Source: Betaproteobacteria bacterium
Lineage (GTDB): Bacteria; Pseudomonadota; Gammaproteobacteria; Burkholderiales; Casimicrobiaceae
NCBI GenBank assembly: GCA_005888865.1
Contig: VBCL01000179.1
Location: forward strand, 1-8,235
Direction: 5' to 3'
Length of the DNA: 8,235 nucleotides
Part shown: piece by piece, positions 1 through 5,319 of the stretch
Position numbering within the stretch: position 1 is the stretch's first letter
Layout: each line of letters begins with the position of its first letter
The notes under the pieces: model-generated
Databases searched by the model: none
Seen by the model: only the letters and a program-made list of their open reading frames with translations
What the model was told of the DNA's origin: nothing
Made by a program: the position numbers and the translations under genes

Positions 1-122
1 ATGCGCGCAGCACGCCGCGCGGAGAGCGTTACGCGAGATCCCAGTTCGAGCGCTGTGAACGACGCGACCACTGCGATCAGGTAGGAAAGAGCCACCAACC
101 AGGCGTTGTACGTTACAGTCAT
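1..122 (-). CDS. MHYT-domain signalling protein, N-terminal fragment (runs off the window)
   Basis: The first 40 codons read from an ATG at 122-120. The protein starts MTVTYNAWLVALSYLIAVV and continues SFTALELGSRVTLSARRAAR. This matches the first transmembrane segment of MHYT-domain proteins, which typically open with a short N-terminus, a WLVALS-like helix, then A-S-x-T-A-L and a basic loop. MHYT proteins are inner-membrane sensors, proposed to bind copper and sense diatomic gases, and are often fused to GGDEF/EAL or histidine-kinase domains. The diagnostic M-H-Y-T motif would lie further in, outside the window, and the output domain cannot be known from here. A GAGGA ribosome-binding site lies at 129-125, only 2 nt from the ATG. 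The family call rests on this one helix and is moderately sure; the existence of a gene here is more certain. Confidence 0.7.
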   Translation of the reverse strand, partial: MTVTYNAWLVALSYLIAVVASFTALELGSRVTLSARRAAR

Positions 123-354
123 GTTCCTCGTTGACTGCTTTGGGACGCCCCCTGCCGCGGATGGCGGGTCGGACGCGGTGATTCCGTTACACCTAACGCG
201 GACCTTAGTCGGTTTGAGTCGAGCGAATTTCGCTCTGCGGAGAGAAGTTGCTAACCGAAATCGCGCGCCTCATGGCCGGTTCGTCCGCCGACAGCCGTAA
301 CGTCAAGCAATTGGTGTGCCCGTCACACCCATGACGGATCCTCGGGGCTGCGTG
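123..354. other. Intergenic region between the MHYT gene and the end of the protease
   Basis: About 230 bp with no credible gene on either strand; the short open frames here lack start signals and family likeness. It contains a short palindrome (GAGCGAA-T-TTCGCTC, 221-235) and two overlapping hairpins just after the protease (313-337). A minus-strand TTGACG at 306-301 resembles a -35 box, but I see no convincing -10 about 17 nt downstream. The region must hold the leader, and probably the promoter, of the MHYT gene. Confidence 0.5.
313..337 (-). terminator. Weak terminator-like overlapping hairpins downstream of the protease
   Basis: Two 6-bp stems share bases and exclude each other: GGTGTG/CACACC (313-318 with 324-329) and CCGTCA/TGACGG (320-325 with 332-337). 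On the minus strand they begin 17 nt after the restored DUF5648 stop at 355. No U-tract follows, so intrinsic termination is doubtful. The call is based on position and pairing only. Confidence 0.25.
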
Positions 355-2389
355 CTACAGGGCCGCGCACATCGCCACAGCGTTGGGACCGTAGCCCTCC
401 GGGATGTAGCCCTTGGCGATCATCTGGCTGCGGATCGTGGGGCTCGTCGTGTAGCGGTGGTTGGTGTCGGCACGATTGTTGTAGAGCCTGTAGACCGGCA
501 CAGTGCCCGCCGGGGTAGAAGACGCTGGTCGATTCCTCTTCCAGCACCGAGAACTTCACTTGCGTAGCCGCGCATTCTTCCGGCGAGGCCGAGTAGGCGT
601 GAGAATCGCCGTAGGCCGGGGGAATATAGAACCGGCACACGCGGCTTGCGAAGCCGCTGGGCTGCGCGTACGCGTTGAAGCTCAGTCCGGTCCGCACCCA
701 GCCGCCGAACGTTCCGGCATCGAGCGCGGCGATTTCGGCCGGGATCGCGGTCATGAAATAGTGATCGCGCGCCGCCCAGTAATATTCGATCACCGGCACC
801 GCGGGTGCGTTGTTCACGACGGCTGAGAGCGCGGCTCCGGCGTCGAGCATCCCGGCGCCGCATGTGTAGGTCGTGCAATAGCACTGCAACTGGTCGACGG
901 GCGTGCCCAGGGCATTGTACTGGGGCACGTTGCACGCCGGCACCGGCGTGCCATCGCCGTTATCGCCGCCGGTGGTCGGGAACCCTCGCGTCGTCGCCTG
1001 CAATATCTGCCTCACTTGTTGCGGCGTGAGCGCAGGCCGCACCGAAAGCATCAGCGCAGCCGTGCCGGACACCAGAGGCGCGGCGAAGCTCGTGCCGAGC
1101 GAGAACTTGAAACTGTCGGTGTAGATGGGGCCGACCGGGGTGGTGATTCCGGAGTCGGACGTCGTCAGAATCGGGTAGAGGCACGGCGAGCCGGCAGTGA
1201 TGTTGACGCAGTTCCCGCCGGGCGCACTGATCGCGACGTCGAGCCCGAGATTGGAGAAACCGACCTTGGTGCCGGCGTGGCGCAGGCCGGCTACCGCGAT
1301 CACACCGCTGCAATTCGCCGGCGAACTCACCGCGTGCCCCGCATCGTTGCCGGCGGAGACCACGATGACATCGCCCAGGGCGGTAATCTCGCCGATGGCG
1401 TCGGTGTAGGCAGAGTGGCATGCGCCGGGTCCGCCCAAGCTCATGTTGATGACTCGCGCGGGAGTCAGGTTCGGCGGCGCGTCCGGAACCGCGAGGCCGG
1501 CCGCCCAGCGCATGCCGGCGATGATGTCGGAGTCGAAGCCGCCGCACTTGCCTAGCACACGCACCGGCAGGACGCGCACGTTCGGACCGACGCCGGCCAT
1601 GCCGACCCCGTTATTCGTCAGCGCACCGAGGATGCCTGAAACCAGCGTGCCATGCCACGAACTGTTCTCAGGCGTGCACCCGGGAAACGAGCCGGAGGGC
1701 CTGGCCTCGGCGGCGGTGACCCAGTCGCCGGGATCGGACGTATCGGCGTCGCGGCCATCGCCATCGTTGGCTTGCAAGGCGTTGCTGATCATGTCGTAGC
1801 CGGGCAGCAGCTTACCCCCGGCTGCCACGGCAAGCAGGTCCGGGTGGTCGAAGCGCACGCCGGTGTCGAGGTCGGCGATCACCACGTCGGGGTTCCCAAG
1901 CGTGATGCTCCAGGCGGGCTCGATATTGATCGACGAGGCAACCGCGCCGCTCGGCGCTCGCAGGTACCACTGCCCTACGGCAGGGCCGCTGCCGGATACG
2001 CCGTTGGCGTAGAGCGGGTCATTAGGCGCGGTTTGGATGTGCCGACGCTCGTCAGGCACGGCGTATTCGACGTCGCTTTCCCGCGCCAACCGCTGCGCGA
2101 GCTCGGCCGACGTCACGCCGTTGGCGAGAAGCACCTGCGAGCGCTCGGAGAGCGCCTCGCCATCGGCCATCGTCATGCCCAGCCTGTCACCGAACGTCTT
2201 CGCATGTCGGGGCCGTTGCACGCCGCCGGCAATCGCGGCTCTCGGCATCAAGGGCGAGTCGGCTTTGAGCTTGACGATCACTCGCGCCGTGCTGGCGATC
2301 GGCGCGTCCGCCTGCGCAAGAATTGGCAGCGGCGCTGAAATCAGTAATGCTGCAAACAGCACAGCGAGACTCACATGAATCTTGTGCAT
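323..2389 (-). CDS. Secreted S8 (subtilisin-family) serine protease with frameshifted DUF5648-like C-terminus
   Basis: Predicted exported endopeptidase of 688 residues. The chosen start is the ATG at 2389 because it gives a typical signal peptide (M-H-K, a hydrophobic core, then LAQA around residue 27). The frame is open to 2518, but those extra 43 residues are polar and would bury the signal. Residues of about 28-120 resemble an I9-type propeptide. The peptidase domain follows, with the catalytic triad in standard motifs: Asp175 in DLDTGV, His246 in SSWHGT and Ser434 in GTSFAAP; Asn348 in SAGND is the oxyanion residue. Several cysteines suggest disulfides, consistent with the periplasm or outside. 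From about residue 534 a DUF5648-like domain begins (YYWAARDHYFMTA, FGGWVRTG, VCRFY). It follows the family to SVFY (residue 625), after which this frame turns to unrelated, Arg/His/Pro-rich sequence up to the stop at 323-325. The correct end of the domain lies in the +1 frame (see 355-513). The catalytic part looks functional; the tail looks damaged. It is transcribed divergently from the TPR gene. Confidence 0.9.
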   Translation of the reverse strand: MHKIHVSLAVLFAALLISAPLPILAQADAPIASTARVIVKLKADSPLMPRAAIAGGVQRPRHAKTFGDRLGMTMADGEALSERSQVLLANGVTSAELAQRLARESDVEYAVPDERRHIQTAPNDPLYANGVSGSGPAVGQWYLRAPSGAVASSINIEPAWSITLGNPDVVIADLDTGVRFDHPDLLAVAAGGKLLPGYDMISNALQANDGDGRDADTSDPGDWVTAAEARPSGSFPGCTPENSSWHGTLVSGILGALTNNGVGMAGVGPNVRVLPVRVLGKCGGFDSDIIAGMRWAAGLAVPDAPPNLTPARVINMSLGGPGACHSAYTDAIGEITALGDVIVVSAGNDAGHAVSSPANCSGVIAVAGLRHAGTKVGFSNLGLDVAISAPGGNCVNITAGSPCLYPILTTSDSGITTPVGPIYTDSFKFSLGTSFAAPLVSGTAALMLSVRPALTPQQVRQILQATTRGFPTTGGDNGDGTPVPACNVPQYNALGTPVDQLQCYCTTYTCGAGMLDAGAALSAVVNNAPAVPVIEYYWAARDHYFMTAIPAEIAALDAGTFGGWVRTGLSFNAYAQPSGFASRVCRFYIPPAYGDSHAYSASPEECAATQVKFSVLEEESTSVFYPGGHCAGLQALQQSCRHQPPLHDEPHDPQPDDRQGLHPGGLRSQRCGDVRGPVARSPEDPSWV
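355..513 (-). pseudogene. Out-of-frame C-terminal end of the protease's DUF5648-like domain
   Basis: Reading the minus strand from 513 in the frame shifted by one base from the protease gives 52 residues. They begin PAGTVPVYRLYNNRADTNHR, continue with YTTSPTIRSQMIAKGYIPEG and end in AVAMCAAL before a TAG at 357-355. This is the characteristic end of DUF5648 repeats (P-V-Y-R-L-Y-N, H-x-Y-T-T, G-Y-I-x-E-G-Y-G-P). It is plainly what the protease gene once encoded, or would encode without the shift. The segment that normally links F-Y to P-A-G-T in this family, about ten residues usually ending in Cys, seems to be missing at the junction. A small out-of-frame deletion is therefore more likely than a single-base error. 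I recall the linker length from family knowledge; I have not aligned it. Confidence 0.75.
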
Positions 2390-2532
2390 CGATATCCGCT
2401 TTTCCCGAAACGGCGGCAAGTGTACGCGAAGGATCACCGTCGCGGCGCCCAATTCAGTGGACCGGTTTGTTTCAAGTCTTTTCAGTTCTACAATCAGCTG
2501 CCGAGCGTTCCCGGCCATCGAAGAGGATAGAA
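2390..2532. promoter_or_regulatory. Divergent promoter region between the protease and TPR genes
   Basis: A 143-bp region that must drive both genes. On the plus strand, TACAAT at 2489-2494 is a close -10 match. TTGTTT at 2467-2472 is a weak -35 with a 16-bp spacer, giving a leader of about 30 nt for the TPR gene. The surrounding bases are locally richer in A+T than the neighbouring genes. On the minus strand I see TTGAAA (2478-2473), but no good -10 at the proper distance and only a weak ribosome-binding site for the protease. Confidence 0.45.
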
Positions 2533-3177
2533 GTGCGCGTCCTGTTAGTTGCTTTGGCGTCGACGTTATGGCTCGCCGGCACGGCCGCGCAGTCGCAGCC
2601 GATCAGCCGGGAACAGGCCGCGCAGTCGCTCTCCCAAGCCGATGCGCAGGCGCGCCGCGAGGCCGCCGGTCGCCTGGGCGAGGTGGGTACGACGGCTGAC
2701 GTGCCACTGCTGGTCGAAACGCTGCGCGATCCCGACGCCGACACGCGCGATCAGGCGGAACAGGCGCTATGGCGCATCTGGGCGCGCTCCGGCGACCCGG
2801 AAACGGACAGGCTCTACCAGGCCGGCATCGAGCAGATGAATGCGGGCGACCTTCAGCAAAGCATCATCACGTTCACCCGTATCGTCGAGCTCAAGCCCGA
2901 CTTCGCGGAAGGCTGGAACAAGCGCGCCACGCTGTATTTTCTCGTCGGCGATCTGCGCAAGTCGCTCGCCGACTGCGACGAAGTCATGAAACGGAACCCG
3001 TACCACTTCGGCGCGCTCTCCGGCTACGCCCTGATTTACGCGCGTCTCGAGTACTACGATCGCGCGCTCGAGTATTCGCGTCGCGCCCTCGCGGTCAATC
3101 CCAACATGACGGGGGTCCGGCAAAACATCGAGCTCCTCGAGCGATTGCTCGAGGAGCGTCGCGCTCGAACGATCTAG
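2533..3177 (+). CDS. Exported HEAT/TPR-repeat protein, function unknown
   Basis: Predicted 214-residue protein starting at GTG 2533. This start puts a signal peptide at the N-terminus (M-R-V-L-L-V-A-L-A-S, hydrophobic to about residue 16, A-A-Q near 18-20). It is preceded by AGAGGA at 2522-2527, 5 nt away. The frame is open upstream to 2323 but there overlaps the protease gene, so the longer version is unlikely. Residues of about 38-85 form a HEAT-like unit (ARREAAGRLGEVG, then DVPLLVETLRDPDADTRDQA). Residues of about 92-192 hold three TPR units, each ending in a Pro turn: IVELKPDFAEGW, VMKRNPYHFG and ALAVNPNMTG. Such solenoids bind other proteins, here probably in the periplasm. There is no catalytic motif. 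The C-terminus is charged and leucine-rich (ELLERLLEERRAR). Similar small secreted TPR proteins are widespread and mostly uncharacterised. The gene converges on the lactonase gene with 6 bp between the stops. Confidence 0.88.
   Translation: MRVLLVALASTLWLAGTAAQSQPISREQAAQSLSQADAQARREAAGRLGEVGTTADVPLLVETLRDPDADTRDQAEQALWRIWARSGDPETDRLYQAGIEQMNAGDLQQSIITFTRIVELKPDFAEGWNKRATLYFLVGDLRKSLADCDEVMKRNPYHFGALSGYALIYARLEYYDRALEYSRRALAVNPNMTGVRQNIELLERLLEERRARTI
3132..3157 (+). repeat. Perfect 11-bp inverted repeat inside the 3' end of the TPR gene
   Basis: GCTCCTCGAGC (3132-3142), a 4-nt loop (GATT), then GCTCGAGGAGC (3147-3157). It is a strong hairpin ending 20 nt before the TPR stop codon. It encodes part of the ELLERLLEER helix, and the repetitive Leu-Glu-Arg codons account for some of the symmetry. 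No U-tract follows, so it is not a standard intrinsic terminator. It could still protect the mRNA 3' end or slow transcription from either side. Confidence 0.6.
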
Positions 3178-3178
3178 T

Positions 3179-3199
3179 CGCGGCTAGCCTGGAGCCGCG
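3179..3199. terminator. Hairpin between the convergent TPR and lactonase genes
   Basis: Inverted repeat CGCGGCT (3179-3185), 7-nt loop, AGCCGCG (3193-3199). It starts just after the TPR stop (3175-3177) and overlaps the lactonase stop (3186-3184). Its position suits a shared two-way transcription end, but there is no run of T on either side. Call based on position and pairing only. Confidence 0.35.
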
Positions 3200-4419
3200 C
3201 CCTGGGTTGCGGTGAAGACGGCGTACAGCGATTGGCTGGCGGCCATGAATAGCCGGTTGCGCTTGGGCCCGCCGAAGCAGACGTTGCCGCAGATCTCCGG
3301 CAACCGGATGCGCCCGATGAGCTGACCCTGCGGCGTCCACACGGTCACACCGCTGTAACCCACGCTGCGGCCGGCATTGCTCGACACCCAAAGGTTGCCA
3401 TCGACATCGGCCCGCACGCCATCCGGTCCACACTTCACGCCATCGATCATGAAGCTCGAGAAGACCTTGCCGTTGGAAAGCTTGTTGTCGGAGCTGACAT
3501 CGAAGACGTACATGTCGCCCTTGCCGCCAGCGATCGTATCGCCAGGGCCCTGGCCGGTGCTGATGACATAGAGCTTCTTGTAGTCGGGCGAGAAGCACAG
3601 GCCGTTGGGGTCCGGGACCTGATCCTCTTTCACCACCAGTGTCACCTTGCCCGCCTTATCGACGCGGTAGACGCTCGTGGGCAGCTCGCGCTTGTAGCTG
3701 CCGAGATCCGGCGGCTGTCCGATTTTCGGGTTGAGGCGGCCCGCCTTGTTGGCCGGTCCACCGGATGCATCGACCGTGCCTTCATAGAGCTGTGCGCCGT
3801 AAGGCGGATCGGTGAACCAGTAGCTGCCGTCGGGATGCGGCACGACGTCGTTGGGCGAATTCAGCCGCTTGCCCTCGTACTGCGAAGCGATGATCGTCAC
3901 CGACCCGTCGAGCTCGTAGCGCACGACGCGCCGCGTAACGTGTTCGCAGGAGAGCTGGCGTCCCTGGAAATCGAATGTGTTGCCGTTGCTGTTGTTCGAC
4001 GGCATCCTGAAGACGCTGACATGGCCGTCGTCCTCGATCCAGCGCATCTGTCGATTGTTCGGAATATCGCTCCACACGAGATAGCGACCGACGGCGTTCC
4101 AGGCCGGTCCTTCCGACCACAGGGCACCGGTCCACAGACGTTGAATCGGTGCGTTGGGCTGGCGCAGGCCGTCGAACGCCGGCTCGATCGTAAGTACATC
4201 CGGATCGGTGAAGTAGGTGGTCGGCGCCCCGTGTGGGCTGAAGTCACGCGGCGGCTGGGTAATCGTTGTCGGCGGGCCGACGGGCACGCTCGACGCGGTC
4301 TGTGCGCGCAGCCATTGCGGAGCGAGCACCGCGGTGCCCACCGCGACACCCGCGCCGCGAAGCATCTTGCGGCGCGATATCGAAACGTTCATTTCCTGAT
4401 CGCGTGCTTCTTGCGTCAT
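3184..4419 (-). CDS. Tat-exported SMP-30/gluconolactonase/LRE-family lactonase
   Basis: 411-residue protein of the SMP-30/gluconolactonase/LRE-like family: six-bladed beta-propeller, metal-dependent lactonases that open sugar or aromatic lactones. Start ATG 4419 is fixed by an excellent ribosome-binding site. The N-terminus has a twin-arginine signal, SRRKMLRG (residues 15-22), a hydrophobic stretch and a likely cleavage site near AQTA (residues 39-42), so the enzyme should fold in the cytoplasm and act in the periplasm. Expected metal or active-site residues are present: Glu103 (WSEGPAW), Asn190 (SPNDVV), Asn272 (PDPNGL) and Asp333 (GPDGVRAD). The domain runs from about residue 95 to 405, normal for the family. 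The hydrolysed lactone cannot be told from sequence. The gene is co-directional with the upstream importer operon but separated from it by 129 bp with a terminator-like hairpin, so it is probably its own unit. Confidence 0.9.
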   Translation of the reverse strand: MTQEARDQEMNVSISRRKMLRGAGVAVGTAVLAPQWLRAQTASSVPVGPPTTITQPPRDFSPHGAPTTYFTDPDVLTIEPAFDGLRQPNAPIQRLWTGALWSEGPAWNAVGRYLVWSDIPNNRQMRWIEDDGHVSVFRMPSNNSNGNTFDFQGRQLSCEHVTRRVVRYELDGSVTIIASQYEGKRLNSPNDVVPHPDGSYWFTDPPYGAQLYEGTVDASGGPANKAGRLNPKIGQPPDLGSYKRELPTSVYRVDKAGKVTLVVKEDQVPDPNGLCFSPDYKKLYVISTGQGPGDTIAGGKGDMYVFDVSSDNKLSNGKVFSSFMIDGVKCGPDGVRADVDGNLWVSSNAGRSVGYSGVTVWTPQGQLIGRIRLPEICGNVCFGGPKRNRLFMAASQSLYAVFTATQGAAPG

Positions 4420-4423
4420 GGTC

Positions 4424-4433
4424 CACCTCCTTA
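4424..4433 (-). promoter_or_regulatory. Near-perfect Shine-Dalgarno site of the lactonase
   Basis: On the minus strand TAAGGAGGTG (4433-4424) lies 4 nt before the ATG at 4419. It matches the anti-Shine-Dalgarno tail of 16S rRNA almost fully. This fixes the lactonase start, even though a second in-frame ATG occurs nine codons later, and suggests strong translation. Confidence 0.85.
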
Positions 4434-4446
4434 AGCATCATGGAAG

Positions 4447-4469
4447 AAAAACGGCTGCATTGGCCGTTT
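4447..4469 (-). terminator. Rho-independent terminator-like hairpin after livG
   Basis: On the minus strand AAACGGC (4469-4463), a 7-nt loop and GCCGTTT (4455-4449) are followed by TTCTT, giving a run of five U then C-U-U in RNA. It lies about 80 nt beyond the livG stop and before the lactonase gene, so it may end the importer transcript. The stem has only 7 bp, four of them G-C, so strength is moderate. It could also sit in the leader of a lactonase transcript. Confidence 0.5.
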
Positions 4470-4471
4470 GT

Positions 4472-4481
4472 TTGTATACTA
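4472..4481 (-). promoter_or_regulatory. Possible GntR/FadR-type operator overlapping a -10 box upstream of the lactonase
   Basis: TTGTATACTA on the plus strand is centred on the palindrome GTATAC. It fits the FadR-subfamily GntR operator form T-N-G-T-(N)-A-C-N-A with a 2-base centre. On the minus strand the same bases give TATACA or TAGTAT, plausible -10 hexamers for the lactonase. I see no clear -35. No regulator gene is in the window. The match is to a short degenerate consensus. Confidence 0.3.
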
Positions 4482-4548
4482 CACAGACTGCAGCTACTGC
4501 GCCAGCATAGGCCGGTAGCTGTCCCCGGCCTCTGGGCAGAATTGTTTG

Positions 4549-5319
4549 CTATTCCTCGCCGAGATAGACCGTGCGCACTCGCGCGTCGGCGCGAATCGCG
4601 TCGGGCGTACCCTCAGCGATGATCCGGCCGCGATCGAGCACGATCACGCGATCGGCGTGACCGAACACGACGTCCATGTCGTGCTCGGTGAAGAGCATGG
4701 CGACGCGATCGCGCCGCGCCAGGTCTCCCGCGAGCTGCATCAGATGGTGGCGCGCGTCGATCGACATGCCCGCCGTCGGCTCGTCCATCAGCAGCAGCTT
4801 CGGCGCGTTGGCGAGCGCGAGCGCGAGCTCCACGCGCTTGGCGTCGCCATAAGCCAGCGTCGCGCAGCCCTGATCGGCAAGCGCGGCGACGCCGACCTTG
4901 TCGAGCAGCGCGTCGGCCTCGTGGATGTGGAGATCGGTCGCGCGAGCGGTGATGTTACCTTGGCCCCCCGCATGCGCAATCAGCGCCATCTGCACGTTCT
5001 CACGCACGGTCATCGACGCGAACGTCGCGGCGACCTGGAAGGTTCGGCCGACGCCGGCACGGGCGATCGCGCGGGGCGGCAAGCGGTCGATGCGTCGCCC
5101 GAGCAGCGTCACGCTGCCCGCGTCCGGCGCGAGCTGGCCATTGACGAGATTGAAGCAGGTCGTCTTGCCGGCGCCATTGGGCCCGATCATCGCGACGATC
5201 TCACCCGCAGTGACGGCGAAAGAGACATCGCGTAGCGCATCGATGCCGCCGAACGATTTGGCGAGACGGTCCACCGCGAGCACGATCGCGCCCGATCGCG
5301 CGTCGTGGTCGGTGCTCAT
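4549..5319 (-). CDS. livG: LivG-type branched-chain amino acid/amide ABC transporter ATPase
   Basis: 256-residue cytoplasmic ATPase of the HAAT (LivG/BraF) family. The start is the ATG at 5319, whose ATGA overlaps the stop of the permease gene by 4 nt, indicating translational coupling; no separate ribosome-binding site is visible. The frame is open to 5877 but only as a shadow inside the permease gene. Motifs in order: Walker A GPNGAGKTT (46-54), Q-loop RTFQ (Gln95), signature LAYGDAKRVELA (155-166), Walker B LLLMDEP with catalytic Glu180, and H-loop TEHDM (His213). The long insertion after the Q-loop (about 100-150) and the C-terminal VYLGEE ending are typical of LivG. The usual LSYGEQ signature is here LAYGDA, a mild deviation. 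Substrate is not defined by this subunit. Confidence 0.92.
   Translation of the reverse strand: MSTDHDARSGAIVLAVDRLAKSFGGIDALRDVSFAVTAGEIVAMIGPNGAGKTTCFNLVNGQLAPDAGSVTLLGRRIDRLPPRAIARAGVGRTFQVAATFASMTVRENVQMALIAHAGGQGNITARATDLHIHEADALLDKVGVAALADQGCATLAYGDAKRVELALALANAPKLLLMDEPTAGMSIDARHHLMQLAGDLARRDRVAMLFTEHDMDVVFGHADRVIVLDRGRIIAEGTPDAIRADARVRTVYLGEE

Noticed and set aside
960..1547. Minus-strand 195-codon frame inside the protease
   Set aside because: It lies within the catalytic domain in another frame and has Arg-rich shadow composition.
2390..2518. Longer N-terminus for the S8 protease starting at 2518
   Set aside because: It would place 43 polar residues before a clear signal peptide and lie across the probable promoter of the TPR gene.
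2323..2532. Upstream extension of the TPR gene frame
   Set aside because: It overlaps the protease start and precedes a signal peptide and ribosome-binding site at the GTG at 2533.
4546..5235. Plus-strand open frame of 229 codons, and similar long plus-strand frames at 1016-1555, 1652-2338, 3835-4434 and 7272-7928
   Set aside because: They are antisense to well-supported genes, rich in Arg/Gly/Ala/His as expected of high-GC shadow frames, and resemble no family.
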